From Candidatus Sungiibacteriota bacterium (GTDB taxonomy: Bacteria; Patescibacteriota; Minisyncoccia; Sungbacterales; HO2-52-23): a stretch of DNA of 35,840 nt. The position numbers and the translations under genes are program-made. A model generated the notes under the pieces. That model ran no database searches, was not told the DNA's origin, and saw only the letters and a program-made list of their open reading frames with translations. The stretch is from assembly GCA_016206285.1 (NCBI GenBank), contig JACQRW010000021.1, positions 1 to 35,840 on the forward strand, read 5' to 3'. Of the stretch, positions 24,014-32,737 are shown one piece after another; the stretch's first letter is position 1; each line of letters begins with the position of its first letter.

Positions 24014-24306
24014 ATACTGAAAGAACGCCTCTTTTTTTAATGGCCAATTTGGGCGCTGAAGTATCCAGAATACTTTCTTTCAAGGAGCGGCATGAGGATG
24101 TCCTTGCGCAAGAAGCCTTGGCACGGGCGCAGAAGATACTCACGGAAATAAAGGCATTGCCTGATATGAAAACACGCCTTCAAGAAATAAATGTGCTGGC
24201 CAAAGTTATTGAGAGTATCATGGAGCCCAAACCGGCTTTATCAATTTCTCCGGAACACATTAAGTCTTACTTCATACCTTTCTCGTTACGCCTCATGGCT
24301 GATTAA
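24010..24306 (+). CDS. Hypothetical helical protein
   Basis: This 98-aa protein is almost entirely predicted alpha helix. It has a repeated Glu/Lys/Ala-rich pattern (LAQEALARAQKILTEIKAL) and a C-terminal SPEHIKSYFIPFSLRLM segment. It is coupled to the DUF5674 gene by a four-base overlap, suggesting that the products interact. No family is recognised. The locus from here through the NYN gene is more AT-rich than its flanks. Confidence 0.7.
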   Translation: MNTERTPLFLMANLGAEVSRILSFKERHEDVLAQEALARAQKILTEIKALPDMKTRLQEINVLAKVIESIMEPKPALSISPEHIKSYFIPFSLRLMAD

Positions 24307-24348
24307 AGCCAAAATACAATTCCTCTCAAGAGCGATAAAAACTTTTTG

Positions 24349-24882
24349 ATGAGCCAGAAATATAAACACAATACGAACAACTATGCCTTCATAGACAGTC
24401 AAAACCTTAATCTTGCCATTCGCGACCTTGGCTGGCGGCTTGATTTTGCTCGTTTCCGCGTATACCTTGCCGAGAATTACGGAATCGCAAAAGCGTTTTT
24501 ATTTATTGGATACATTGAGGGAAATAATGATCTGTATAAATCTCTACAGGAAGCCGGCTTTATTTGCATATTCAAACCAACACTTAAATATCAGGATGGA
24601 ACAACAAAAGGCAATTGCGATGCGGAACTAGTTTTGCAGGCGATGATTGAATTTCCAAATTATAAAAAAGCAGTAATTGTCACTGGAGACGGTGATTTTC
24701 ATTGTCTGGTAAAATATCTTATAGAGCAAAGTAAGCTCAAAGCCATTCTCATCCCAAATAGGGACAAATTTTCCGCCTTATTGAAATTTAAAATGTTTCG
24801 CCCATTCCTGCGTTTTATGAATGATTTGGAGAAATTATTGGCCTATAAAAAGAAAAGGCCCCATGGGGACAGGACCTCATAG
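24349..24882 (+). CDS. NYN-domain (LabA/DUF88-like) putative ribonuclease
   Basis: This 177-aa protein uses the ATG at 24349 rather than the preceding in-frame TTG. It has the PIN-like NYN fold: FIDSQNLN near the N-terminus (first catalytic Asp and Asn), a central TKGNCDAELVLQAM motif (second acidic pair) and VTGDGDFHCLVKYL (third acidic cluster). These residues bind metal in NYN/LabA nucleases. No partner is evident. The two preceding genes may be in the same transcript after a 42-base gap. Confidence 0.85.
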   Translation: MSQKYKHNTNNYAFIDSQNLNLAIRDLGWRLDFARFRVYLAENYGIAKAFLFIGYIEGNNDLYKSLQEAGFICIFKPTLKYQDGTTKGNCDAELVLQAMIEFPNYKKAVIVTGDGDFHCLVKYLIEQSKLKAILIPNRDKFSALLKFKMFRPFLRFMNDLEKLLAYKKKRPHGDRTS

Positions 24883-24939
24883 GGTGATCTTTTCCGTTGG
24901 TGATAAGCCTATAGTAACAAATCTATAGAGGATGTCAAG

Positions 24940-24967
24940 GCACCCCACACGGGGCTTTTCTTTTTGT
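24940..24967 (+). terminator. Terminator upstream of recG
   Basis: GCACCCC-ACA-CGGGGC (with a small bulge) is followed by TTTTCTTTTT. It lies 57 bases after the NYN gene. Confidence 0.7.
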
Positions 24968-24990
24968 CCTGCTCCGCATAGAGTAAGAGT

Positions 24991-27135
24991 ATGGTCACCC
25001 TGGAAACCCCAATTGAAGACGTGCCAAAGATCAGCAAACGGATCGTGCCTGCGCTCAAGCGGCTGGGGATCCGCACAATCCGCGATCTGCTGTTTCATTT
25101 TCCGGCTCGGTACGATGATTTCTCAAACGTAAAATCCATCGACGATGTGGTTGCGGGAGAGACCGTGACCATAGAAGGAATACTGAAAAGAATCTCAACC
25201 GGACGCACCGCACACAAGCGCATGGCGCTCACTGAGGCCGTAATCGAAGACGAGACCGGACGCATCAAGGCGCTTTGGTTTAACCAGCCGTTTCTGGAGC
25301 GCAATCTTAAATCCGGCATGGCAGTGCGGCTTTCCGGCAAAGTCAGCCTTGGCAAATCAGGCCCGTTTCTCTCAAGCCCGGTACATGAGAAAATACGAGA
25401 CACGACACACGTAACACGTAGCACAAGTGATCAGGAACAAGGGATCCATACGGGCGGGCTGGTGCCGGTGTATCCTGAAACCGCAGGCATATCATCGCGA
25501 TGGCTGCGATTTTTAATTTCTTCATTTCTGCCTTTGGCAGCAAAACTTTCCGACCCCCTGCCGGTCAAGATGCGCGAAAACCATACCCTGCCGGAACTGC
25601 GCAAAGCATTGCACGATATTCATTTTCCCGACACGCTCGATGCCGCGGCATCGGCGCAACGAAGATTTACTTTTGAAGAACTGCTGCTTATACAGCTCCA
25701 CGCGCTCAAAGAACGGTCAAAACTCAAACAGCATACAGCTCCGCACATTTTCAACGATATTGCGGCCATGAAACAATTTGTCGCCTCGCTCCCCTTTGCG
25801 CTTACCGACAGCCAGCGCAAAGCGATCTGGGAAATTTTAACCGACATCGCAAAACCAATACCCATGAACCGACTGCTTGAAGGAGATGTCGGATCAGGCA
25901 AGACGATTGTGTCCGCAGCCGCAGCATACATGGCGTGCCAAGCCGGATATCAAACCGCAGTCATGGCGCCGACTGAAATACTCGCGCGCCAGCACTTTGC
26001 CACATTTCAAAAAATATTGGCGCCATTTGATATTTCCGTGGGACTGCTTACTGGCTCGGAAAAACTTACATCCGGCAATGCCTTTAACATCGTGATCGGC
26101 ACGCATGCGCTTATCCAGAAAACCGTCTTGTTCAAGAAACTCGGGCTTATCATTATAGACGAGCAGCACCGCTTCGGAGTTGAACAGCGTGCGGCGCTCA
26201 TCACAAAACACGAAACTCATAGTAAAGAACGCGATGGAAGCGAAAAAAAAGTGATTCCGCATTTCTTGAGCATGACCGCGACTCCGATCCCGCGCACATT
26301 GGCGCTTACAATTTATGGCGATCTCGATCTCTCGCTGCTTGATGAATCACCGAAATCCAGAAAAAAGATTATCACACAAATCGTGAAACCGGGTGAGCGG
26401 GAAAAAGCATATGCATTTATACAAAAAGAGATCGCCGCAGGAGGCCAGGCATTTGTGGTCTGCCCGCAGATAGAGATTAGAGATAAGAGAATAGAGAATA
26501 GAGGGAATCTGTTTGATCTTCCAATCTCTAATCTCCAATCTCTATCCTCTGACGTAAAGGCCGTCAAGCAGGAATATGAAAAACTATCCAAAGAAATTTT
26601 TCCGAATCTCCGCATTGCCATGCTGCATGGAAAGATGAAACCCAAAGAAAAAAAAGAAATTATGGAGCACTTCAAAGATCACAAACTCGATATACTTGTC
26701 TCGACTTCGGTGATCGAAGTGGGCGTGGATGTGCCAAATGCGAATATCATGGTGATCGAAGGCGCGGAAAGATTCGGCCTGGCCCAGCTGCACCAATTTC
26801 GCGGGCGCGTAGGCAGAGGAGAGCAGCAGTCATACTGTATATTGTTTCCCACTGAAGACGGCGCAGTCACGCGGCGGCTGCAGGCAATCGTGGATGCAAA
26901 AAACGGATTCGAACTTGCAGAATATGATCTGAAAATCCGCGGCCCGGGCAGCATGTTTGGCACCGAACAGTGGGGAATCTCCGAAATCGCCAAGCAAGCA
27001 TTGGCCGACGTGAAACTTATCCAGACTGTGCGCAACGAAGCCATTGCCCTTGCCAAACAGGACCCGACGCTCGCCAATCACCCGATCCTTCACGCCCGCC
27101 TCGCCGAGCTCGAATCCGCCGCGCATTTGGAATAA
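24991..27135 (+). CDS. recG: ATP-dependent DNA helicase RecG
   Basis: This 714-aa enzyme is full length and remodels stalled replication forks. The wedge/OB region (about 55-150) precedes the superfamily 2 core: motif I LEGDVGSGKT, motif II DEQHRFG, TATPIPRTLA (motif III), DVSTSVIEVGVDVPNA-type motif V (SVIEVGVDVPNA) and HQFRGRVGRG (motif VI). The C-terminal RecG motif with GPGSMFGTEQ is intact. A short foreign-looking stretch (26469-26549) interrupts the linker after CPQIE without breaking the frame. A TAGAGT box six bases before the ATG suggests a leaderless transcript. Confidence 0.95.
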   Translation: MVTLETPIEDVPKISKRIVPALKRLGIRTIRDLLFHFPARYDDFSNVKSIDDVVAGETVTIEGILKRISTGRTAHKRMALTEAVIEDETGRIKALWFNQPFLERNLKSGMAVRLSGKVSLGKSGPFLSSPVHEKIRDTTHVTRSTSDQEQGIHTGGLVPVYPETAGISSRWLRFLISSFLPLAAKLSDPLPVKMRENHTLPELRKALHDIHFPDTLDAAASAQRRFTFEELLLIQLHALKERSKLKQHTAPHIFNDIAAMKQFVASLPFALTDSQRKAIWEILTDIAKPIPMNRLLEGDVGSGKTIVSAAAAYMACQAGYQTAVMAPTEILARQHFATFQKILAPFDISVGLLTGSEKLTSGNAFNIVIGTHALIQKTVLFKKLGLIIIDEQHRFGVEQRAALITKHETHSKERDGSEKKVIPHFLSMTATPIPRTLALTIYGDLDLSLLDESPKSRKKIITQIVKPGEREKAYAFIQKEIAAGGQAFVVCPQIEIRDKRIENRGNLFDLPISNLQSLSSDVKAVKQEYEKLSKEIFPNLRIAMLHGKMKPKEKKEIMEHFKDHKLDILVSTSVIEVGVDVPNANIMVIEGAERFGLAQLHQFRGRVGRGEQQSYCILFPTEDGAVTRRLQAIVDAKNGFELAEYDLKIRGPGSMFGTEQWGISEIAKQALADVKLIQTVRNEAIALAKQDPTLANHPILHARLAELESAAHLE
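26469..26549. repeat. AGAGATTAGAGATA-type inverted repeat inside recG
   Basis: One arm is purine-rich (AGAGATTAGAGATAAGAGAA and continuing) and the other is its approximate reverse complement (CAATCTCTAATCTCCAATCT and continuing). They form a long imperfect hairpin within the coding frame. The encoded peptide (IRDKRIEN... and NLQSLSS) does not resemble RecG. Confidence 0.6.
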
Positions 27136-27164
27136 AAAATCACGACCCGCAAGGTATCGTGATT
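27134..27164 (-). terminator. Terminator of the PurD-N-like gene
   Basis: AATCACGA/TCGTGATT (27138-27164) is followed on the minus strand by TTTTTT. The stop codon of the gene lies within the stem. It also separates the gene from convergent recG. Confidence 0.75.
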
Positions 27165-27504
27165 AACTGGAAAGATCATCTGGAGAATTTAATAATGGCA
27201 GCGCATCGCACAAGCCTACAAAGGCAGTCAGACCATGAGTTTTGCACGCATCAAGAATAGTATTGGCAACCGGATTTTCCGGCTCTATCACAACAACCTT
27301 GATTTCTTCCAGACGAGCGACATAAATCAATTTATCAATATCTTGCGCATCAGCATAATCGGCATAAATATAGAAACCAAGTTCACGGACACTTTCATCC
27401 TGCCCTGCAATATACAGCCTCCTTACGCATGGCAATTGCTTCATTTTTGTCGCTAATTCATGCCCGCCTCTATCGTTTGGCTTCTCCACCAGCAATACTA
27501 TCAT
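27163..27504 (-). CDS. Stand-alone PurD-N-like (pre-ATP-grasp) domain protein
   Basis: This 113-aa protein starts at 27504, preceded by AGGAGG; the longer frame from 27528 begins with TTG and overlaps that RBS. The sequence follows the N-terminal domain of phosphoribosylamine-glycine ligase (PurD): VLLVEKPNDRGGHELATKM (nucleotide-fold Gly motif), VRRLYIAGQD, DIDKLIYVARLEEIKVVVI and NPVANTILDACKTHGL. The ATP-grasp and C-terminal domains are absent and there is no room for them. It could not make GAR by itself. It lies downstream of a PafA/Dop homologue and a Cys-rich gene on the same strand. Confidence 0.75.
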   Translation of the reverse strand: MIVLLVEKPNDRGGHELATKMKQLPCVRRLYIAGQDESVRELGFYIYADYADAQDIDKLIYVARLEEIKVVVIEPENPVANTILDACKTHGLTAFVGLCDALPLLNSPDDLSS

Positions 27505-27604
27505 ACCGGCCGCCTCCTCTTTTTTCAAAGTACCAAGCTCTCTTTTTCTTGTAACACAGCGGGCTCAAAAAAGGAAACGCGGTGCTTTTCACGCGTCGCA
27601 TTTT

Positions 27605-27844
27605 TTAATTCAGACAATCGGAAAATATGACGTGGATACGCCTGCCGCAGTTGTCTTTATACACGCCAGTAGAAATAAAACGACAGTTGAATCTCGGATC
27701 CAGCACGCGACCCGTACGAAAACAATTCCGGCACGGATATTCGATGTGCTCCTCCAAAAAAATCAAACCCTCTCTGGGAACAGAGCAAAGCGGAATTGAT
27801 TGCTTTTTTTCGCATACGGCACAGCGGCACTCAAGACAAGCCAT
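27605..27844 (-). CDS. Small Cys-rich zinc-binding-like protein
   Basis: This 79-aa protein starts at 27844, where AAGGAG precedes the ATG; a longer frame exists to 27907 but lacks an RBS. It begins MACLECRCAVCEKK (four Cys within nine positions), then has CRNCF and further single Cys residues (NC, NCG, DC). The pattern suggests one or two zinc sites. No family is recognised. It lies between the PafA/Dop homologue, from which a terminator separates it, and the PurD-N-like gene. Confidence 0.65.
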   Translation of the reverse strand: MACLECRCAVCEKKQSIPLCSVPREGLIFLEEHIEYPCRNCFRTGRVLDPRFNCRFISTGVYKDNCGRRIHVIFSDCLN

Positions 27845-27904
27845 CCTTTTTCTCCTTATCTGTAAAAGAACACGATATGATTTATCTTGTAACACAATCC
27901 ACAA

Positions 27905-27937
27905 CAAAAAGAAAACAGTCCCGATACATCGGGACTG
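27905..27937 (-). terminator. Terminator of the PafA/Dop-like gene
   Basis: A perfect 9-bp stem CAGTCCCGA/TCGGGACTG with loop TACA is followed on the minus strand by TTTTCTTTTT. It lies just beyond the pafA-like stop (27946). Confidence 0.85.
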
Positions 27938-27945
27938 GTCAGGAT

Positions 27946-29451
27946 TTAAGTTTCATCAGACCAAAATTTAAAATACGACATCAATGAAGCAAATTCGGCA
28001 TTGTCGGACTGCAGCGGATCAAACATGTTGCAGCGGTACCCGCGATACCAAATATTCGACCAGTCAATAGTCACCGTATCCTTTTTGTCGGCACGCATCA
28101 TTGCCTCCACAAACTTGCCCCGCATGCGCGCGCGCGTGGTTTGCGGCGGATTATACTGGGCATATGCGATCTCCGCATCGGTAAACAGCCGCGATGCGGG
28201 ATAGCGTTCATGCAGAATCCGGCTCATGGTTTTTTGGCTGCTTCCCGAAACGGGCAATTCGTGGTATTTCAACTCCAAATGCCTTTGTCTGAGGATCCAT
28301 TGGGGACTGTGCACTATGTGTTTTCCAACCCGATATTCTTCCATAAAACGCCACTTCATCATATAGTCCAGCCGCTCACCCAGCCATACCGTATCATTGG
28401 CATAAATCGCGTTCAGCGCATGAGTCCACTCATGCAGCACTTGCCATGCCTCGGCCTCGCTTTGTTCCGATGCAAAATTTGTTTTTTTAAGATACCATTC
28501 GGCTTCTTCAAGATACCATGTTTGCAGCGTGTACGCGCTCACCCTTCCTCCGCCTTTCAACGTAATCAGCCTGGTTTGTCCGCGATCCGCAAAATCATAG
28601 CTTACGCTGCGCATTTGTCTGGCAATCAACGTATGATCGGACAACATGGGCCTTGCATACTCCCATTTGAAACGGACTCCATCCTGAATCATAGAGATCA
28701 CCAGAGCAGTTATGCCAAGCGACAGCCATATCTGATATTCGGACATATTGGCATCTCCGCAAATAATATGCAATCGCCTGATCTTATCTTTCAAAACGCC
28801 CGTATGCGGTTCATCGCGAGTGCTCAATATCGAACGGCCAGAGGTGGTCGTACTGCCTACATCGGTGCTCATACAAAGCGCGCGCTGCGAATAGCACCAC
28901 CTTCCTTGTTCATCCACCCAGCCATTGCCGGTTATAATCTGTCTGCTTGCCAAAAACGGAATGAGAAAAGAAATAAACGCCGGGCTGTCGGGACGGAATT
29001 TCGTCTGATAATTTTCATGCATGCCGACTGTTGTGGATTGAAGGCCATTTTGATCAAGACCAAGATTATGCTTAAAAAGGACAACGCGCGATCCGTCAGG
29101 ACGGGGGTCGCCATACAATCCGGTAATGAGCAGCTGGCCCGCAATATTGTACAGCGCCGCCTCGCGCGGTCCCCGGCATTCGGGTCCGGCATGTTCAGGC
29201 GTGCTACCGGTATCAAGATACATGCATCCGCCGTTTGGCATATACAGCCTCCGGTCTGAAAAGATGCCGGGCAGATCGCATCGCGGATTCGGCAAGGTCG
29301 GCACTGAATCGGGACGCAATATGATATTTGCAGAAATAGGCATAAAAAAGCCTGATTCCAAATCGCGTTTTGTTGCGGGTCTTACACTCCCATCAGGATA
29401 TTGAACAAGCACATGAAATTCATTTTCAACGGCCATGACGCCATCATCCAT
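27946..29451 (-). CDS. PafA/Dop superfamily enzyme (Pup ligase or depupylase homologue)
   Basis: This 501-aa protein belongs to the glutamine-synthetase-like family that attaches Pup to lysines (PafA) or deamidates/removes it (Dop). Motifs in order: AVENEF with the Mg-ATP Glu at position 9, as in Mycobacterium PafA; MYLDTGSTPEHAGPEC with the catalytic-type Asp at 80; HENY; FLASRQIITGNG; STRDEPH; RRLHIICGDANMSEY; TALVISMI; and PPQTTRARMRGKFVEA near the C-terminus. Length fits both subtypes. GDANMSEY mixes PafA-like and Dop-like features, so the subtype is undecided. AAAGGAGG precedes the ATG. It lies downstream of ftsH and tRNA-Ile, with no pup or proteasome gene in the window. Confidence 0.9.
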   Translation of the reverse strand: MDDGVMAVENEFHVLVQYPDGSVRPATKRDLESGFFMPISANIILRPDSVPTLPNPRCDLPGIFSDRRLYMPNGGCMYLDTGSTPEHAGPECRGPREAALYNIAGQLLITGLYGDPRPDGSRVVLFKHNLGLDQNGLQSTTVGMHENYQTKFRPDSPAFISFLIPFLASRQIITGNGWVDEQGRWCYSQRALCMSTDVGSTTTSGRSILSTRDEPHTGVLKDKIRRLHIICGDANMSEYQIWLSLGITALVISMIQDGVRFKWEYARPMLSDHTLIARQMRSVSYDFADRGQTRLITLKGGGRVSAYTLQTWYLEEAEWYLKKTNFASEQSEAEAWQVLHEWTHALNAIYANDTVWLGERLDYMMKWRFMEEYRVGKHIVHSPQWILRQRHLELKYHELPVSGSSQKTMSRILHERYPASRLFTDAEIAYAQYNPPQTTRARMRGKFVEAMMRADKKDTVTIDWSNIWYRGYRCNMFDPLQSDNAEFASLMSYFKFWSDET

Positions 29452-29538
29452 ATCTGCCTCCTTTAGGTTTTATTGTATTGTCAAAATGCAAGATTACCTG
29501 TCTTTGTAGCACAGATAAAAGAAAAAAGAAATAAAAAA

Positions 29539-29610
29539 TCGGCCCGGTAGGATTCGAACCTACAACCACCCGTGTATAAGACGGGAGCTCTGCCGTTGAG
29601 CTACAGGCCG
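29539..29610 (-). tRNA. tRNA-Ile (anticodon UAU)
   Basis: The 72-nt gene has acceptor CGGCCTG/CGGGCCG with discriminator A, D-stem GCTC/GAGC, anticodon stem CCCGT/ACGGG with loop CTTATAC (UAU) and T-arm GTAGG-TTCGAAT-CCTAC. No CCA is encoded. A T-run follows the 3' end. It begins 12 bases after the ftsH stop and is probably cotranscribed with it. UAU is unusual in bacteria, which mostly read AUA with lysidine-modified CAU. Confidence 0.92.
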
Positions 29611-29622
29611 GGAAGAGGCGGA

Positions 29623-31521
29623 TTACGCCTCTTTTTCTTTCACGAGCGCTTCAAAATCGTGACGCTCGATGGTTTCGTGCTCAATCAGGTAGTCCGCGAT
29701 GGCGTCAAGTTTTTTGCGCTTGCTGGTGATCACTTCGCGGGCGCGGGAGTAGGCGTTGTCAATCAGATGCTTTACCTCCTCGTCAATGACGCGCGCGGTT
29801 TCTTCCGAATAGTTGCGCTCGGTCGTGAGCTCGCGGCCAAGGAATATCATCTCCTCGCGCTCGCCAAGCACTGAAGGGCCGATTTTGTCCGACATGCCGA
29901 ACCGCATCACCATATTCCGCGCAAGCGCTGCCGCTTTTTGCAGATCATCCGAAGGCCCGGTGGTCAGCTCGCCAAACACCAATTTCTCCGCAGCATACCC
30001 GCCAAGCGCCGATGCCATTTCATCGAGAAAATGTGAGCGCGTATACATGTGCCTGTCTTCGCTCGGCAGTTTGAGCGTATACCCGGCGGCGCGCCCGCGC
30101 GATACAATGGACACCTTGTGCACCGGGTCCGCGTGAGTCAGCGAGGTCGCTACCAGCGCATGCCCGGCTTCGTGGTACGCGGCCACTTTTTTCTCCTCGA
30201 TGCTCAAAATATGGCTTTTGCGCTCGGGACCCAGCATGACTTTTTCAATCGAATTAATCAGATCCATCTGACCCACTTTCTTGCGGTCTTCGCGCGCCGC
30301 GGAAATCGCGGCCTCGTTCATAAGGTTTGCCAGATCAGCTCCGGAAAACCCGGGCGTGCGCTCCGCAATCACGCGCAGCTTTACATCTTCCTCCACCGGC
30401 TTATTGCGTGCATGGATTTCCAAAATCGCCACACGGTCGTTGATATCAGGCAAGTCAAGCACCACGCGCCGGTCAAATCTGCCGGGGCGCAAGAGTGCGG
30501 GGTCAAGCACGTCAGGCCGGTTGGTGGCAGCCAAAATAATAATGCGGTCGTTGGTCTCCATGCCGTCCATCTCCACCAAAATCTGGTTCAGAGTCTGCTC
30601 GCGCTCGTCGTGTCCCCCGCCAATGCCAGCGCCGCGAATGCGGCCGATGGCATCAAGCTCATCCACAAAAATAATGGACGGCGCGGATTTTTTGGCAAGC
30701 TTAAACAGATCCCGCACGCGAGACGCGCCCACGCCCACGAACATTTCGATAAACTCCGATGCCGACATGTAGAAAAACGGCACGCCCGCCTCCCCTGCCA
30801 CGGCGCGCGCAAGCATGGTTTTGCCGACACCCGGCGGCCCCATCAGCAGCACGCCCTTGGGGATCTTTGCGCCGATATCCAAAAACTTTTTCGGGTTTTT
30901 CAGAAAATCCACCACCTCTTTCAATTCCTCCTTGGCCTCTTTCACGCCCGCAACATCTTTGAACGTCACTTTTTCTTTGCCGTCATCCGGGCTGATCAGC
31001 CGGGCGCGCGACTGGCCGAATGTAAGCGCCTGCATGGAGCCGCGCTGCACTTGCCGCGCCATAAACCAGATGAAAAACCCGATCAGCACAACCGGGCCAA
31101 GTACCGGGATCACAATGCCGAGCATGGTGTTCAAAACCCCGCGCGTCTCGATCTGCACCTTTACATCTTTGAGCTTGCCGGAATCAACATTGTAATTTTT
31201 GAGTGTTTCAGTCAAACCCGCCTCTTGCTCCTTTTGCGCCTGGTAGACTTCGCTGTTTTTCAGCTTGATCGTCAGATCAGAATCCAACACCGAAATCTCC
31301 GTTACCTCGCCCGCGTTGATTTTTGATACTACTTCCGAGAGCGAAAGCGTTTTCTTATTTTCCAGCGACCCGGCGATTGTGGAATACAACGCAGCCAAGG
31401 CCATCAAAATCAACAGCGCCATCAAAAACTGCCGCGGAAAATTCCGCATCTGGTCGTCCTTGTTTTTTCCCCCATTGCCTGCTCCCCGGTCCGCATTTTC
31501 ATTGTTCGAGTTCTTTTTCAT
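29623..31521 (-). CDS. ftsH: ATP-dependent zinc metalloprotease FtsH
   Basis: This 632-aa membrane protease degrades misassembled membrane proteins and regulators as a hexamer. Two transmembrane helices flank a small extracytoplasmic domain (about 30-50 and 122-148). The AAA core has GPPGVGKT (Walker A), [11 protein letters not shown] (Walker B), the pore motif [13 protein letters not shown], and the second region of homology [21 protein letters not shown]. The protease site is HEAGHA, with the third ligand Asp in GPSDDLQKA. The start at 31521 is chosen because TACCAT lies seven bases before it, the spacing of other leaderless genes here; 31527 is an alternative. Confidence 0.96.
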   Translation of the reverse strand: MKKNSNNENADRGAGNGGKNKDDQMRNFPRQFLMALLILMALAALYSTIAGSLENKKTLSLSEVVSKINAGEVTEISVLDSDLTIKLKNSEVYQAQKEQEAGLTETLKNYNVDSGKLKDVKVQIETRGVLNTMLGIVIPVLGPVVLIGFFIWFMARQVQRGSMQALTFGQSRARLISPDDGKEKVTFKDVAGVKEAKEELKEVVDFLKNPKKFLDIGAKIPKGVLLMGPPGVGKTMLARAVAGEAGVPFFYMSASEFIEMFVGVGASRVRDLFKLAKKSAPSIIFVDELDAIGRIRGAGIGGGHDEREQTLNQILVEMDGMETNDRIIILAATNRPDVLDPALLRPGRFDRRVVLDLPDINDRVAILEIHARNKPVEEDVKLRVIAERTPGFSGADLANLMNEAAISAAREDRKKVGQMDLINSIEKVMLGPERKSHILSIEEKKVAAYHEAGHALVATSLTHADPVHKVSIVSRGRAAGYTLKLPSEDRHMYTRSHFLDEMASALGGYAAEKLVFGELTTGPSDDLQKAAALARNMVMRFGMSDKIGPSVLGEREEMIFLGRELTTERNYSEETARVIDEEVKHLIDNAYSRAREVITSKRKKLDAIADYLIEHETIERHDFEALVKEKEA

Positions 31522-31615
31522 GAACATAATGGTAGCGCATTTTGAGCCAAAGGGCAAGCTGCGCAGCTATGATAAAGCTTCCAACATATGCGGTTGCTCA
31601 TTGCCAAACAAGAGT

Positions 31616-31644
31616 TTGACTTTTTGCTTGTTTTGGTGTATAAT
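31616..31644 (+). promoter_or_regulatory. Promoter of the Big_1-like/membrane operon
   Basis: TTGACT (31616-31621), 17 bases, TATAAT (31639-31644): near-consensus sigma-70 spacing. The ATG at 31690 is preceded by a GAGGG ribosome-binding site, so this transcript has a normal leader. Confidence 0.8.
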
Positions 31645-31689
31645 ATATGTATGTTTCCTTGACAGAATAATAAAAGAGGGAGTGCCAAA

Positions 31690-32100
31690 ATGGCAGAGCA
31701 AACAGGAAGACAGCAACAGCGAAGACAGTTTGACCCCCTGAGTGTCACGCCTTTTCGAGAGGCAGGACGCTATCGTTTTTTAGTCGTGATCTACGATCGC
31801 GACAGAAAACGGGTGGCGGGAGAGACGGTCACACTTGCCGCAGCTGGCAGGCCTGATGTCCACGCCGTCACAGACCCGAACGGCGAGGCAAATCTATATG
31901 TCTCTTTTTTGTCCACCACCACGGTGGTGATTTCGGCAGTTGGGGAAACAAAAACATTCCCCGATCTTGCGGGTTTTGCGAGCGCATCAACGAACTTTCG
32001 CAAACCTGCCAAGAGCGACACCAAGGGTTTGATTTTTTCTGGACTGGTGCGGGTTTTTAAAAAAGCTCGCGCACAACGAAAAATAGACACAGGAAGGTGA
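31690..32100 (+). CDS. Ig-like (Big_1-type) domain protein
   Basis: This 136-aa protein has a basic N-terminus and a central beta domain (about 28-95). The pattern is RFLVVIYDRDRKRVAGETVTL, then AVTDPNGEANLYVSF and TTVVISAVG, which follows bacterial Ig-like (Big_1/CarboxypepD_reg-like) folds. A basic C-terminal tail ends RAQRKID. There is no signal peptide and no enzyme motif. It is the first gene of a three-gene operon with two membrane proteins (gap of 10 bases to the next). The function is unknown. Confidence 0.65.
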   Translation: MAEQTGRQQQRRQFDPLSVTPFREAGRYRFLVVIYDRDRKRVAGETVTLAAAGRPDVHAVTDPNGEANLYVSFLSTTTVVISAVGETKTFPDLAGFASASTNFRKPAKSDTKGLIFSGLVRVFKKARAQRKIDTGR

Positions 32101-32110
32101 GGAGAGAAAT

Positions 32111-32734
32111 ATGGCAACATTGATTTTTATTGGAATCGTGTTTGGTATCCTGTTGATCGGCCAGTTTTCGTGGATCGGATGGGCTGTTGGTCTGGTCGGT
32201 CTTTTGTTGTTTGTTCACATCCCACCCATTAAGACAAATTTTCTCTGGTGGTGGGGACGGTTTTGGACAGACAATAACACCCGCTTGCGGACGTGGTGGA
32301 TGATCAATATTCTGTTGTTTGCCGCGCTACTTGCCTGCACCGGTCAGGCACTGGGACAAATTGACAACCGATGCGTCCCAGGGAAAAACTTTGCCACCGC
32401 AGAGGGACGGAACAATTTTATCTCCAGAGGCGGCATACTGTGCGAGGCACGAGTTTCGCGCGCATGGTTCTCCCCAAAAACACTTGGTATGTGGTGGGGA
32501 ATTTTTGGACTGTCCGTGGTCGGCGGTATTGGCTATGTGCCGATTGCGCTGTCCGATGAGCTGGCACGTGCCAAGGAACGACGTAGGACACGTGTGGCAA
32601 CCCAACAAGGGCAGCCTACAGCACCGGTTGCTACTACAAACGGCCGGTCGCGGGGAAGATTTTTAGAAGGTCTTGCCGCGGCTGGGATTATGGACGTAAT
32701 TGTTGGTGCAATTATTCACGATGGAAGGGAGTAG
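32111..32734 (+). CDS. Membrane protein of unknown function
   Basis: This 207-aa protein has about four hydrophobic segments: two close together at the N-terminus (about 3-35), one near 60-80 and one near 125-145. The extracytoplasmic loop contains two Cys (about 88 and 111), and the basic C-terminal tail ends in a Gly/Ala-rich segment. A GAGGAG ribosome-binding site precedes the ATG. It is followed after three bases by the next membrane protein. No family recognised. Confidence 0.7.
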   Translation: MATLIFIGIVFGILLIGQFSWIGWAVGLVGLLLFVHIPPIKTNFLWWWGRFWTDNNTRLRTWWMINILLFAALLACTGQALGQIDNRCVPGKNFATAEGRNNFISRGGILCEARVSRAWFSPKTLGMWWGIFGLSVVGGIGYVPIALSDELARAKERRRTRVATQQGQPTAPVATTNGRSRGRFLEGLAAAGIMDVIVGAIIHDGRE

Positions 32735-32737
32735 ACC

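Noticed and set aside
28141-29259. Plus-strand open frame of 372 codons
   Set aside because: It lies wholly antisense to the PafA/Dop homologue, whose conserved motifs prove the minus strand; composition is typical of a shadow frame.
30049-31326. Plus-strand open frame of 425 codons
   Set aside because: Antisense to ftsH; His- and Arg-rich translation without domain features.
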